From Hydrogenedens sp964549105 (GTDB taxonomy: Bacteria; Hydrogenedentota; Hydrogenedentia; Hydrogenedentales; Hydrogenedentaceae), in assembly GCA_964549105.1 (NCBI GenBank), contig CAZJTZ010000006.1, forward strand, positions 1 through 64,000: a DNA stretch of 64,000 bases, given 5' to 3'. The notes under the pieces are model-generated. The model was not told the origin of the DNA and made no database searches. It saw only the letters and a program-made list of their open reading frames with translations. The position numbers and the translations under genes were made by a program. Shown here piece after piece: positions 47,005-55,645 of this stretch (its first letter is position 1; each line of letters opens with the position of its first letter).

Positions 47005-49104
47005 CTATTTCGATATTGATTTGCGATGGACTTGTAGCACACCGTTGATGGAACGAATGGAACGCATAAGTGAATCAAATGCCCTCGTGTTACCAGAAGA
47101 AATAAAATTTTGAGTAAATTCAAATTTTAACAGACCGCTATGGAGTGTTTTGAAGTTTGCAGAGATAACAGGCACCTTTCTTTCAATCAGCAGCGATGTC
47201 AGTTCTTGTATTACAGTGGGAGAAGAACGGGCAATTACCTGCACCGTGATTTGAGTCAGGTTATCCATTTCCCAGCGTGCTTTGTGAATCCGCGAAGGGT
47301 CACGCGGCACACTATTAAAAGTTCGACAATCCCTCCTGTGCACCGTTATTGTCCCTTTTACAGTAGAATAACCAATAACTTCATCGCCGGGCAATGGATT
47401 GCAACATCGGCTAAATTGAACTGTAATATTTTTCTGCCCATCAATACGGATACTCAGATACCGACCCTTTTCAAACTCCTCGTTGTCCCCTCTATATTCA
47501 ATTTTTGTTAATGAGGTTATATCAGGGAAAACATGAGTTTGAGCGGTGCGTTCTTCTTTCTCATCTTTTTTGGATATTTCTTCTCTGGTTTCCTCCCCTT
47601 CTCTAGGAAGGATTCCCTTTTCTCTTAATTGATGTCGAATCTTATTTCGGGCTTTGCCTAAGGTAACTATTTTTAACCAATCTAAATGAGGTTCCTGCCG
47701 GGGTGAAGTCAAAATTTCTACCTGGTCACCTGTGTTCAATCTGGTAGTAATTGGAACATTTTTGCCATTCACACGAGCACCGACACATTGATTCCCCACC
47801 TCTGTATGGATAGAATATGCGAAATCCAGCACAGTAGCATTGATAGGTAGTTCAAAAACATCTCCCTTAGGGGTATATACATAAATCTCTGAAATTTTCA
47901 GTTCGTCTTGAATATCCTGAGTAGTAAGGGAGTAACCCTCAGAAGAAGATAATTCCATAACCATCGTTCGCAGCCATTCAATTCGTCGCTGCATAAGCGA
48001 ATCATCTAAAACTCCTCCTTCCTTATAAAACCAGTGAGCTGCGATACCAAATTCTGCCTCCTGGTCCATCTCCTCTGTGCGAATTTGAATTTCTAACGGG
48101 TATTTATCAGGAATAAAAACAGTAGTATGTAAAGAACGGTAGCCATTACTTCGTGGCTTACGAATATTATCCCGAAAGCGTTCAGAAATAATATTTCCTA
48201 ATCTGTGAGCAATGTCCAATACTCTATAGCATTCCTCTATTGTATTTACAATAATCCGAATGGCATATAAATCCATAACCTGTTCCAGCGGAATTTGTTG
48301 CCGTTGCATTTTTAAATAAGTGCTATAGAGATGCTTCGGTCTGCCTAAAATTCGTGCTTTAATCCCTATCTGGTCTAATTCTGATTTTATATGTTCAATG
48401 ATGTATTTTATCTCCCTTTCCCTCTCCTCCTTTTTCCTCGCAATGCGCGTTGCCAAACACTTATATTCGACAGGTAAAAGCACCTTGAAAGCGAGGTCTT
48501 CCAATTCCATTTTCCAGCGATAAATCCCTAAACGATGTGCAATGGGTGCGTAAATATTCAGCGTTTCACGAGCTATGCGTTCTTGACTTTCTTTCGGGAG
48601 ATAATGAAGAGTTCGCATATTATGAAGGCGGTCTGCCAATTTTACCAGAAGAACACGAACATCTTTAACACCCATAAGAAAAAGCTTACGGAGCGTTTCC
48701 AACTTGCGACGGTCTTCATTTTCCTTGACGGTCGCCTTCATTTGTTGACGAGAAACTTTTGTTACACCTTCAACAATCTGTAATACGGCTTTCCCTACCC
48801 GCTCTTCAAGGAATTCTCGTGAAACTTGCTTATCCTCAATAACATCATGCAACAGTCCTCCCATAATAGTTAAAGCGTCTAATTTTAGTTCCCCCAAAAG
48901 ACGAGCCACTTCGATAGGATGATGAATATAGGGTTCGCCCGAAGCACGTGTCTGCCCTTCATGCGCCCAAACGGCTAACTCAAAGATTTTTTGAACCCGG
49001 ACAATTTCGTCCTCACCCATTCCGTTTGTTCGCAACAATTCTACAAGCGATAAAAATGATTTCTCTATCTCTACGGGTAGGATTAATTGTCTCTCCTCTA
49101 ACAT
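47005..49104 (-). CDS. rel: Bifunctional (p)ppGpp synthetase/hydrolase, RelA/SpoT family
   Basis: 699 residues. The HD hydrolase domain has HHPIEVARLL and GGLLHDVIED (H86, D87) with KLADRLHNMRTL, so hydrolysis is intact. The synthetase domain has DLYAIRIIVNTIEECY and KPRSNGYRSLHTTVF. A TGS domain (EIYVYTPKGDVFELP) and a zinc-finger-like segment (VQFSRCCNPLPGDEVIGY) follow. The C-terminal ACT domain (ITVQVIARSSPTVIQELTSL) closes the protein. It makes and degrades the starvation alarmone. AAAGGG precedes the ATG. Being the only such gene in view, it is likely the long bifunctional Rel. Confidence 0.95.
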   Translation of the reverse strand: MLEERQLILPVEIEKSFLSLVELLRTNGMGEDEIVRVQKIFELAVWAHEGQTRASGEPYIHHPIEVARLLGELKLDALTIMGGLLHDVIEDKQVSREFLEERVGKAVLQIVEGVTKVSRQQMKATVKENEDRRKLETLRKLFLMGVKDVRVLLVKLADRLHNMRTLHYLPKESQERIARETLNIYAPIAHRLGIYRWKMELEDLAFKVLLPVEYKCLATRIARKKEEREREIKYIIEHIKSELDQIGIKARILGRPKHLYSTYLKMQRQQIPLEQVMDLYAIRIIVNTIEECYRVLDIAHRLGNIISERFRDNIRKPRSNGYRSLHTTVFIPDKYPLEIQIRTEEMDQEAEFGIAAHWFYKEGGVLDDSLMQRRIEWLRTMVMELSSSEGYSLTTQDIQDELKISEIYVYTPKGDVFELPINATVLDFAYSIHTEVGNQCVGARVNGKNVPITTRLNTGDQVEILTSPRQEPHLDWLKIVTLGKARNKIRHQLREKGILPREGEETREEISKKDEKEERTAQTHVFPDITSLTKIEYRGDNEEFEKGRYLSIRIDGQKNITVQFSRCCNPLPGDEVIGYSTVKGTITVHRRDCRTFNSVPRDPSRIHKARWEMDNLTQITVQVIARSSPTVIQELTSLLIERKVPVISANFKTLHSGLLKFEFTQNFISSGNTRAFDSLMRSIRSINGVLQVHRKSISK

Positions 49105-49249
49105 AGAAACCCTTTATTTTTTATTATATCAAAAATAAACCCTTCCTCGCTATATTTGAGAGGATAATTGAAAAAGATAAAAATTATAGACTTGACACCA
49201 CTCCTATCCGTATAAGGACTTTTCTCAAATCTTTTAGCAGACAGGAATA

Positions 49250-50191
49250 TTATTGAACAACGAAGATATAAGGTCCCCAACTATTTGCTTCATCTGGTTT
49301 GGGTAATTTGTTTGTAGCATGTCGTTTCTCATTAGGATTTATCTGAACATCATATTCCAGAGCCGCTTCACCTTTTCGTCTTGCTTCAAAATGGAAGTCC
49401 AATTGCCCATTATCGTTCAAATCGCGGGTGGCTAAGAAAAAGGTTCGTAATGCAAGAATATGATATACATATTTGGGTGGTTCTGTTCCTAAAGGTTCTG
49501 GCACCACCCCTGCGGTCGAACCGCCAGGACCTACGCTAATAAGAACAAAAGCATCATAAATCGAGGCGGGAAAAGTAATATCGCTTATAGAGGGATGCGT
49601 GGGGTCCCATGCTTCGGCATAAAAGAAACCATTCTCAATCCAGTATTTACGGGCTTTCTGGAATTGCCGTTTATTTACAGGTGCATATACAAAGGGGCGT
49701 TGCTCCATCTGTGACAATCGGCTCAACTCTTCTTGCAAGTTATTTCCACGATACAATTCTATAGGGAAAGTATATATATTGGTTGCTTGATTTTTCACAC
49801 CCATCGGCAAAAATTCCATGAGACCAATTTGCCCATCACGGTTCGTATCAAATCCCTCTGAAAAATCATCCATATATTTACGGTCTCCATGAAGTTTCAA
49901 AAGGACTGTGTAAGGTTTCAGCATAAACATCTCTTCATCCGATATTTGACCCAACTGATAATCTTTGGCTCCCCATTTTACAAAGCCATAACCTATAGGA
50001 TAAGTATTGTAGTCTGTAAAATAAGAAGTCATCGCAGTCCGAAACTGAAGAAATGTATTGTCCATACGACGCAATTTTGCCCGTTCCCGAACACGTGGAA
50101 GAACCGCAAAAGTAAATCCAGCAAGTATTGCTATAATAGCAATTACTGTCAACAATTCTATCAATGTAAACCCAAATATTTTCTTTCTCAT
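49250..50191 (-). CDS. Type II secretion/pilin-like pseudopilin
   Basis: 313 residues with a type IV prepilin leader, KKIFGFTLIELLTVIAIIAILAG, cleaved before Phe by a prepilin peptidase. The N-terminal helix continues with LRRMDNTFLQFRTAMTSYFTDY. The globular part contains an EF-hand-like DTNRDGQIGLMEF. Proteins of this kind, with long variable C-domains, are numerous in PVC-type genomes and are thought to be pseudopilins of a type II secretion system or surface filaments. AGAAGGA lies before the ATG. No secretion machinery genes are adjacent. Confidence 0.87.
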   Translation of the reverse strand: MRKKIFGFTLIELLTVIAIIAILAGFTFAVLPRVRERAKLRRMDNTFLQFRTAMTSYFTDYNTYPIGYGFVKWGAKDYQLGQISDEEMFMLKPYTVLLKLHGDRKYMDDFSEGFDTNRDGQIGLMEFLPMGVKNQATNIYTFPIELYRGNNLQEELSRLSQMEQRPFVYAPVNKRQFQKARKYWIENGFFYAEAWDPTHPSISDITFPASIYDAFVLISVGPGGSTAGVVPEPLGTEPPKYVYHILALRTFFLATRDLNDNGQLDFHFEARRKGEAALEYDVQINPNEKRHATNKLPKPDEANSWGPYIFVVQ

Positions 50192-50399
50192 AAGAAACTA
50201 TCCTTCTTCTTTTGTGTCTGCTACGGCTTGCTCTTTTTCTATCTATATATAATACATAATATCATAAATTGGAAATGTTTAGACAACTTTTATTATTCCC
50301 TATAAGTTAACAAATATTATTTTTTTATTATTTATATAAATGTTATAATAACTCTACTAACAATAACACTCATAAAATTAACCCTAAGATAAGGAGAAA

Positions 50400-50678
50400 A
50401 TGATGGGAGCCAAACATTCCTTAGAGCAAATATTTGACCAGGCTGCCAAATTTGTCATCAAACAAAAAGGCGAATGGGAACATAACGACTGGGAAAATTT
50501 CCTTGGTAAAATCTCCGAATATCAATTTGAATTACATGATGAGTTAATAGTAAAGTTAGGTTCTCTCCTGGAATTAGGCAAATATTTTTACTCCAATCTT
50601 CCAGAAACCACAGAGAAAAAACAAAAAAAAACAAAAAAAAACAGCACAAAAAAAACTGAAGAAGAACCAGTAGAATAA
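50400..50678 (+). CDS. Small helical protein with Lys-rich tail, unknown
   Basis: 92 residues; AAGGAG before the ATG supports it (a second ATG follows directly). The first 70 residues are predicted helical (HSLEQIFDQAAKFVIKQKGE, then WENFLGKISEYQFELHDELI). The tail is almost pure Lys, Thr and Glu. No signal and no membrane segment. The basic tail could contact nucleic acid or a surface. I do not recognise the family. Confidence 0.6.
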   Translation: MMGAKHSLEQIFDQAAKFVIKQKGEWEHNDWENFLGKISEYQFELHDELIVKLGSLLELGKYFYSNLPETTEKKQKKTKKNSTKKTEEEPVE

Positions 50679-51056
50679 AATGTTATCCTCTAAAATAAGA
50701 ATATTTAAAAGGTAAATATTCTGGTGTTGAAAATTTTCTACTAAATAAAAGAGGAAAGGGGTAGGGGTTATTTAAAGTTTTGTCTTTAAAATTCATGCAA
50801 AAAGTTCATATCTGCAATTTGTTAACATATAATTATATCTGACCTCTTTTGTCGCTTTTTGACTCAACAAAATCGGCTTAAATGAACTTTTTAGACAGCC
50901 CTATTAAAAGCAGAAATTCCTTCGATACTTTTACTATAGAAAAAATATTTTATCATCTATCACAATGACTAAAGACCCTTCCTAAAACTTTTAGCAGATA
51001 CTCGTGTAGATATATAATAAAATATAAAAGTAAATTTTTATTCTACAAGGAAACTT
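50679..51056. other. 378-bp intergenic region with inverted repeats
   Basis: No gene supported. It contains the hairpin TTTAAAG-TTTTGT-CTTTAAA (50771-50790) and the distant inverted pair AAAAAGTTCAT (50799-50809) / ATGAACTTTTT (50882-50892). The outer edge TTTTTAGACAGCCC resembles an insertion-sequence end. Confidence 0.45.
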
Positions 51057-53093
51057 ATGTCGCAGGTAAGGTGTTCAAAATGTAGTTATATCAATCCGTC
51101 AGGGATAAGCCATTGTCAGAAGTGTGGAACACCTTTACCTGAAATAAAAATCCAGCAGATGGCGGCAGAAACCAAAAAGGCAGAACATCCCTATCAAAGA
51201 CAAAAGACACCCAATTTCCAGCAAGGGACATTGCATCAAGGGGAAATCTTTGGAGGCCGTTATACGGTCATTAAATTAATTGGTAAAGGGGGAATGGGCA
51301 GTATCTATAAGGTGTTTGACAATACCCTCAAAGAGGAAGTGGCATTAAAATTATTATTACCCCAATTTGCAAAAGACCCAATGATTGTTGACCGTTTTTT
51401 GAACGAGGCTCGAATTGCACGCAAATTATCCCATCCGAATATTGTCCGCGTTCATGATATTGGAATTGCAGGAAATATCTTATATATCTCTATGGAATTT
51501 GTTGAAGGCAAATCATTGCGTGGAATTTTAGAAGGCTTATCCCCGGGACAGCGTCTTCCATTAAAACAGGTGTTAACTTATTTTGACCAATTGTGTTCAG
51601 CATTAGAGTATGCGCATCAGTTCACCGTTCACCGTGACATCAAACCGGAAAATGTAATGGTAACACCACAAATTATAGTAAAGTTAATGGATTTTGGCAT
51701 CTCAAAACTTGTGGCAGATACTCGTCTCACAGGTGTTTCCGTTGTAATGGGTACACCCTTTTACATGTCACCAGAACAGGTACGCAATAGCAGAGATGTT
51801 GATGCTCGTTCCGATATTTACAGTTGTGGGATTATGCTCTATGAAATTCTGACAGGGCAAGTTCCCACAGGTATTCCCAAGCCTGCCTCAGAGTTGGTAA
51901 AAGAACTTCCTCCGGAATTGGACAAAATCGTAGAAAAGTGTATTCAACCTGACCCAAAAGACCGATTCCAGAGTGCCACAGAATTAAAAAATACATTAGA
52001 ACCACTAAAAAATCTTGTCCTTAATGGTGATGTAATCTCTATTTCAAGGCCAACAAAGAAAATAAAAAAATGGAAAAGTATACTTACACCTCGTTTTATT
52101 GGTTGGTCTTTGGTGTTCATTGTTTTTTTGTCTCTATTAGCAGGTCTATTTTTTGCCGAACAATATAGAGAAAGGTTACTTGCCCAGGAAATGAATAACG
52201 AGGCGAATCAAATTGAAATTAATGAAAATGGGGTGACATCGGTAGATACCTATATTAAAATACTATTCCAGGTCGCAGAGAAGGCAAAAGAGAAATATAC
52301 AACTGTTCCCGATGCTCAACAGTATTTTGCCCAAACAGAATCGCTTCTAAATCAGATTAAGAATAAAATGAAAACAGGCGAAACTGTGCCTATAGACTTA
52401 TTATTCTCGTGTGCGAGATACCTTTCTGCCGTGTTTTGCGAACACCAAGATATGGTGTTTATTCCTGACGGTACTCTAATGTGGAATAACCAACAATATT
52501 TTGTCCCTTCTTTTTTTATAGACACAAACGAAGTAACACAGGGTAATTTTAAGAATTTTTGTATTTCGGGTTCTATTTCATGGGAACTTCCACCCTTACC
52601 TAATCCGGAAACAGACTCCTCTTCTAACGATTCCCTACCTATTACTATGGTCAATTACTACGATGCTCTCGCCTTTGCGAGTTATTACAAAAAAAGTCTA
52701 CCTTCAGTTCTTCAATGGTTAAGGGCAGCCCAGGGAGACAAAAAAGTGACTTATCCATGGGGAGATATATGGAAAGAAAATTCTGCAAATGTTGGTGGTA
52801 TAAAAAATACTCCTCAGCCTGTGAAATCATATCCCGACGACCGAACTGCAACGGGTTGCTTTGATATGTTAGGCAATGTATCCGAATGGACAAGGACACC
52901 TGCCGACTCAAATTGCACAGAAGAGGACATCTCTTGTCCCAGAATCATTATGGGTGGTGATTTTGCTTCTGCCCCTTCTTCTCTCAACATAGAAAAGAGT
53001 GCTGAGCCAGATACACGCTCTCCTCTTTTAGGTTTTCGCTGTATAAAAGAAATACCTATTTCTGTAGAGCAACTCTTAAATTATTTAAAATAA
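51057..53093 (+). CDS. Ser/Thr protein kinase with zinc ribbon and FGE-sulfatase-like domain
   Basis: 678 residues. N-terminal zinc ribbon (CSKCSYINPSGISHCQKC), then a Hanks-type kinase (about 70-310): IGKGGMGSIYKVFD, VALKLL, VHRDIKPENVM, MDFGISK, GTPFYMSPEQV. A membrane segment (FIGWSLVFIVFLSLLAGLFF) leads to an outside part. The C-terminal 210 residues are an FGE/SUMF1-like domain: MVFIPDGTLM, FIDTNEVTQGNF, NYYDALAFASYY, YPWGDIW, GCFDMLGNVSEWTR and GFRCIKE. The Cys pair of true formylglycine-generating enzymes is not evident, so I read it as a ligand-binding module rather than a sulfatase activator. An insertion-sequence end begins 2 bp after the stop. Confidence 0.92.
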   Translation: MSQVRCSKCSYINPSGISHCQKCGTPLPEIKIQQMAAETKKAEHPYQRQKTPNFQQGTLHQGEIFGGRYTVIKLIGKGGMGSIYKVFDNTLKEEVALKLLLPQFAKDPMIVDRFLNEARIARKLSHPNIVRVHDIGIAGNILYISMEFVEGKSLRGILEGLSPGQRLPLKQVLTYFDQLCSALEYAHQFTVHRDIKPENVMVTPQIIVKLMDFGISKLVADTRLTGVSVVMGTPFYMSPEQVRNSRDVDARSDIYSCGIMLYEILTGQVPTGIPKPASELVKELPPELDKIVEKCIQPDPKDRFQSATELKNTLEPLKNLVLNGDVISISRPTKKIKKWKSILTPRFIGWSLVFIVFLSLLAGLFFAEQYRERLLAQEMNNEANQIEINENGVTSVDTYIKILFQVAEKAKEKYTTVPDAQQYFAQTESLLNQIKNKMKTGETVPIDLLFSCARYLSAVFCEHQDMVFIPDGTLMWNNQQYFVPSFFIDTNEVTQGNFKNFCISGSISWELPPLPNPETDSSSNDSLPITMVNYYDALAFASYYKKSLPSVLQWLRAAQGDKKVTYPWGDIWKENSANVGGIKNTPQPVKSYPDDRTATGCFDMLGNVSEWTRTPADSNCTEEDISCPRIIMGGDFASAPSSLNIEKSAEPDTRSPLLGFRCIKEIPISVEQLLNYLK

Positions 53094-53094
53094 A

Positions 53095-53120
53095 GGTTCT
53101 TCTCCAATTTAGTTGATGTA
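53095..53120 (+). mobile_element. Terminal repeat of an ISL3-type insertion sequence
   Basis: The 26-base sequence GGTTCTTCTCCAATTTAGTT plus GATGTA starts an ISL3-like transposase remnant and recurs exactly at 62724-62749. ISL3 elements begin GG(C/T)TCTT. No inverted partner was found downstream. Confidence 0.65.
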
Positions 53121-53144
53121 GAATATAGATAAGAGTGGCATTGC

Positions 53145-53726
53145 TTGCACTTATGGGGTAAAGTATATGGACAAGAAACAAAGAACCCCAAAAGGAGGCA
53201 AGCGATATCTAAAATACATCTTAATCTATTTAGAAATTATAATCAAGTTAAAGTTAAAAAGCAATGGTATGAGGGTGAGGATTTGCATATTAGAATTTAC
53301 ATGGATAAGCGGTTTATACCTGAATGTCACAAGTGTCATGTTAAGGTGAGAGAGGTTCACTCGTATCAGGAGCGAGAGATAAGGGATATAGATATTATAA
53401 AGAGTAGGACACATCTTGTGGTTAGAGTGAGGACATTGAAGTGTCCGAGTTGTGGTGATGTAGTGGAGGAATTGGGATTTGTAGAGTCGGGTGAGCGTAT
53501 AACTAAACGGTTAAAGGAGTATATTTATTTTTTATGTATGCATATTTCTTTGAGTGAGGTAGCAGAGCATTTGGATTTAGATTGGAAGGAAAAAGGATTT
53601 TATTATTGTTGGGAGATACAATTTATCAAATGGGATAGGGAGCAGAGAATAGACGGAGATTGGATAGAGAGGAAGGCACAAATATTTATAGATTCATGGA
53701 ACTATGAAGTAATTGGGGGAGGTTAA
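53145..53726 (+). pseudogene. Truncated ISL3-family transposase (N-terminal zinc-finger part)
   Basis: 193 residues. The part up to about residue 150 has the ISL3 N-terminal plan: FIPECHKCHVKVREVH (first Cys pair), EIRDIDIIKSRTHLVV, RVRTLKCPSCGDVVEELGF (second Cys pair), and RITKRLKEYIYFL. Complete ISL3 transposases exceed 400 residues and carry a DDE domain, which is missing. The open frame begins at a TTG, but a good AAAGGAGG (53191-53198) points to an in-frame ATA at 53205 where a start codon may have been lost. After about residue 150 the sequence (KGFYYCWEIQFIKWDREQ) no longer looks like transposase, so the element was cut by a deletion joined to unrelated DNA. Confidence 0.7.
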
Positions 53727-53727
53727 T

Positions 53728-54045
53728 TTGACAGAAATGAACTATTATTGTAGAAATCATCCATATAAATTTGTTCTTATTTTAGGATGTGGAGCAGGAA
53801 ATAATTTAGAAGCATGGAGTAATAGTTTTGGTACAAGTTGTATAATAGGATTTGAAAACTTATTATATGAAGATGTAGCAAATGCATGGGATTGGCGTTT
53901 TTGGATGTATGTGTTTTATCCAAATTACACTATTCTTCAGGCAGCGAATAGGGCATTTTATGAAACATACGAATCTTTTGATTATTTTGAAGGTAATCCA
54001 GAAAAAGCATTTATGATGGGAATATTGGGAAATGGAGTTTTATAA
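53728..54045 (+). CDS. Fragment of an unknown protein, possibly caspase/C25-like
   Basis: About 105 residues from the TTG at 53728 (GGGGGAGG five bases before it) or the ATG at 53737. It reads YKFVLILGCGAGNNLEAWSN, then FGTSCIIGFENLLYEDVANA. The Cys-Gly after a beta strand and the later IIGF strand recall the C-terminal half of caspase-fold or gingipain-like domains, but no His partner is seen. The preceding reading frame (RKAQIFIDSWNYEVIGGG) might be the other half, shifted in frame. I treat it as a remnant left by insertion-sequence-mediated deletion; function unknown. Confidence 0.4.
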   Translation: MTEMNYYCRNHPYKFVLILGCGAGNNLEAWSNSFGTSCIIGFENLLYEDVANAWDWRFWMYVFYPNYTILQAANRAFYETYESFDYFEGNPEKAFMMGILGNGVL

Positions 54046-54075
54046 AATATATTTTTGCATTCAGGAATGGGTGAG

Positions 54076-54840
54076 ATGAAATATTTATGGGCTCTTATCC
54101 TTGTTCTTTTAGTATCAGTAGCATTCTTTTTCTTGATGTTTCAACGGTCTATTTATGATAAGTGGTCTTTAGAGACGGTACCAGAAGAAGTATTCAAGGA
54201 GGATGAGAGATTTTTAAATGAGGTATTAGGTATTGGGCTTACAGAGGTAACACCTGTTCGAAGACTAACTTTTTATTTTATGAGTCAAGTCTCAAAAGAA
54301 GTAAGTGCTATTCCCCATTTTTTACAGGGGAAAATAGCCAGAGATATATTTTTTGTAGAGTATGAAGTAAACGATGCAGGTAAGGTTTATCTTGGCACTT
54401 CTCTAGAAATTCCCAGAGTAATCTTTTTTGCCCATTCTTTTACGGATGTTTACACAGCAGAAATAGAAAAGTGGTTAAATAAGGGAAAAAGGAATCGTGC
54501 AATATTCAACACTTTATTGAATTATTTGGAACTACCTGAAGACCTGTCCTACTTTGAATGCAATGGATATGAAATAGACAAAGAAAAGGGATGGAGGTCA
54601 ATGACATGTATAGGTGTAAAAATACGGGATGAAAAAATAAATCGGTTTGTTTATCCAGAACTTGATATTAAAGGACAAAATGAGAAAGAAGGATTATGGG
54701 GAAATTTTAAGGTATGTTTTTTAGGTAGTAGTGAGGAATTATTATTACATGATTTCTATCTGGACATATCAACTTCTATTATAGACCAATTGCTGTATTA
54801 CACCGAACTTCAAGGCAAAGAACATGATACGCAGGAATAG
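54076..54840 (+). CDS. Membrane-anchored protein of unknown function
   Basis: 254 residues from the ATG at 54076, which has AGGA nine bases upstream. One N-terminal membrane segment (LWALILVLLVSVAFFFLMF) is followed by a mixed alpha/beta extracytoplasmic part of about 230 residues, with two Cys (DLSYFECNGY, MTCIGVKI). No family recognised. It overlaps the next gene by 17 bp, so the two are translated together and probably act together. Its position right after an insertion-sequence scar suggests an accessory locus. Confidence 0.6.
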   Translation: MKYLWALILVLLVSVAFFFLMFQRSIYDKWSLETVPEEVFKEDERFLNEVLGIGLTEVTPVRRLTFYFMSQVSKEVSAIPHFLQGKIARDIFFVEYEVNDAGKVYLGTSLEIPRVIFFAHSFTDVYTAEIEKWLNKGKRNRAIFNTLLNYLELPEDLSYFECNGYEIDKEKGWRSMTCIGVKIRDEKINRFVYPELDIKGQNEKEGLWGNFKVCFLGSSEELLLHDFYLDISTSIIDQLLYYTELQGKEHDTQE

Positions 54841-55645
54841 AACAATCATTGTCATACTGGCTATTTTTCTTGTATTAATATTTATCTTCCTTACATATAA
54901 TTGTATAAGAGATAAAGGTAAAGGCTTCATTTGTTCTTTATTCTATTTTACTCATGCTATATTCCCTTCAAAGTTTGACATCTTCTTTTATAAAAATAGT
55001 GCAGATTTTGGGTGTATTAAAAATGACCCTTATTTCCCTTTGTATGAAGAACAAAAAGTAGAGAGTGCCCAGGGATTCCATTCTACACTAAATCCTGAGG
55101 AATATGAAAAGATTTTAAGTTTAGCCTTATCTTTATGTGGGGATAAAGAGCCAGACTCTTTAAAGGTAAAGGAGGAAATTCAAAAAAATGAGAAACTTAT
55201 TTTATATTATTTTTATCCTGATATATCTGCAAAAACAACATTAGTTTCTAATTCCGAAGCACATATTATTATCTACTACGATACCGAGCAAAAGTTAATT
55301 ATTGCAATTAAAAGTTATTTATATAGAAGCCATAAATATCAAATGCAAACACACGAAGAAAAGCAGATTGAAAAGGTTCTGGAAAGTTTGAGTATTGAGA
55401 AATATAGAGAACTAATAAGTCCCGTGTTAAATTACTATAATCTGGAAATTGACAAAATAAACGAGTTGATACAAAGCAAAGAAATCATTCTTCGTCGTTA
55501 TTTTAGTGCAGGTTATGCCTTCATAAGTCTGGATAAATTGAGAGTGCATGGCTATCCCTTTAAAAAAATCCTGTTTGTAATCAATGTAGATAGAAATATG
55601 ATTAGTTATATAGAAATTGCAACAGAGAAACCCAAAGCCTTCTAA
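54824..55645 (+). CDS. Membrane-anchored protein of unknown function
   Basis: 273 residues. N-terminal membrane segment (IIVILAIFLVLIFIFLTY) then an extracytoplasmic part with Cys near the anchor (NCIRDKGKGFICSLF) and a helical, Lys/Glu-rich middle. It shares the general layout of the previous protein (anchor, about 240-residue outer part) but no obvious identity. It overlaps the previous gene by 17 bp and the convergent gene by 4 bp. No family recognised. Confidence 0.6.
   Translation: MIRRNRTIIVILAIFLVLIFIFLTYNCIRDKGKGFICSLFYFTHAIFPSKFDIFFYKNSADFGCIKNDPYFPLYEEQKVESAQGFHSTLNPEEYEKILSLALSLCGDKEPDSLKVKEEIQKNEKLILYYFYPDISAKTTLVSNSEAHIIIYYDTEQKLIIAIKSYLYRSHKYQMQTHEEKQIEKVLESLSIEKYRELISPVLNYYNLEIDKINELIQSKEIILRRYFSAGYAFISLDKLRVHGYPFKKILFVINVDRNMISYIEIATEKPKAF

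Noticed and set aside
46806..47048. 80-residue plus-strand ORF between the protease and rel genes
   Set aside because: It overlaps the 3' end of rel on the other strand and has no ribosome site or recognisable features.
49098..49280. 60-residue minus-strand ORF between rel and the pseudopilin gene
   Set aside because: It overlaps both neighbours and has low-complexity AT-rich composition; probably chance.
51057..53093. C-terminal domain as a genuine sulfatase-activating enzyme for the neighbouring sulfatases
   Set aside because: No catalytic Cys pair is evident and the domain is fused outside a kinase; maturation of the C79 sulfatase must come from another gene.
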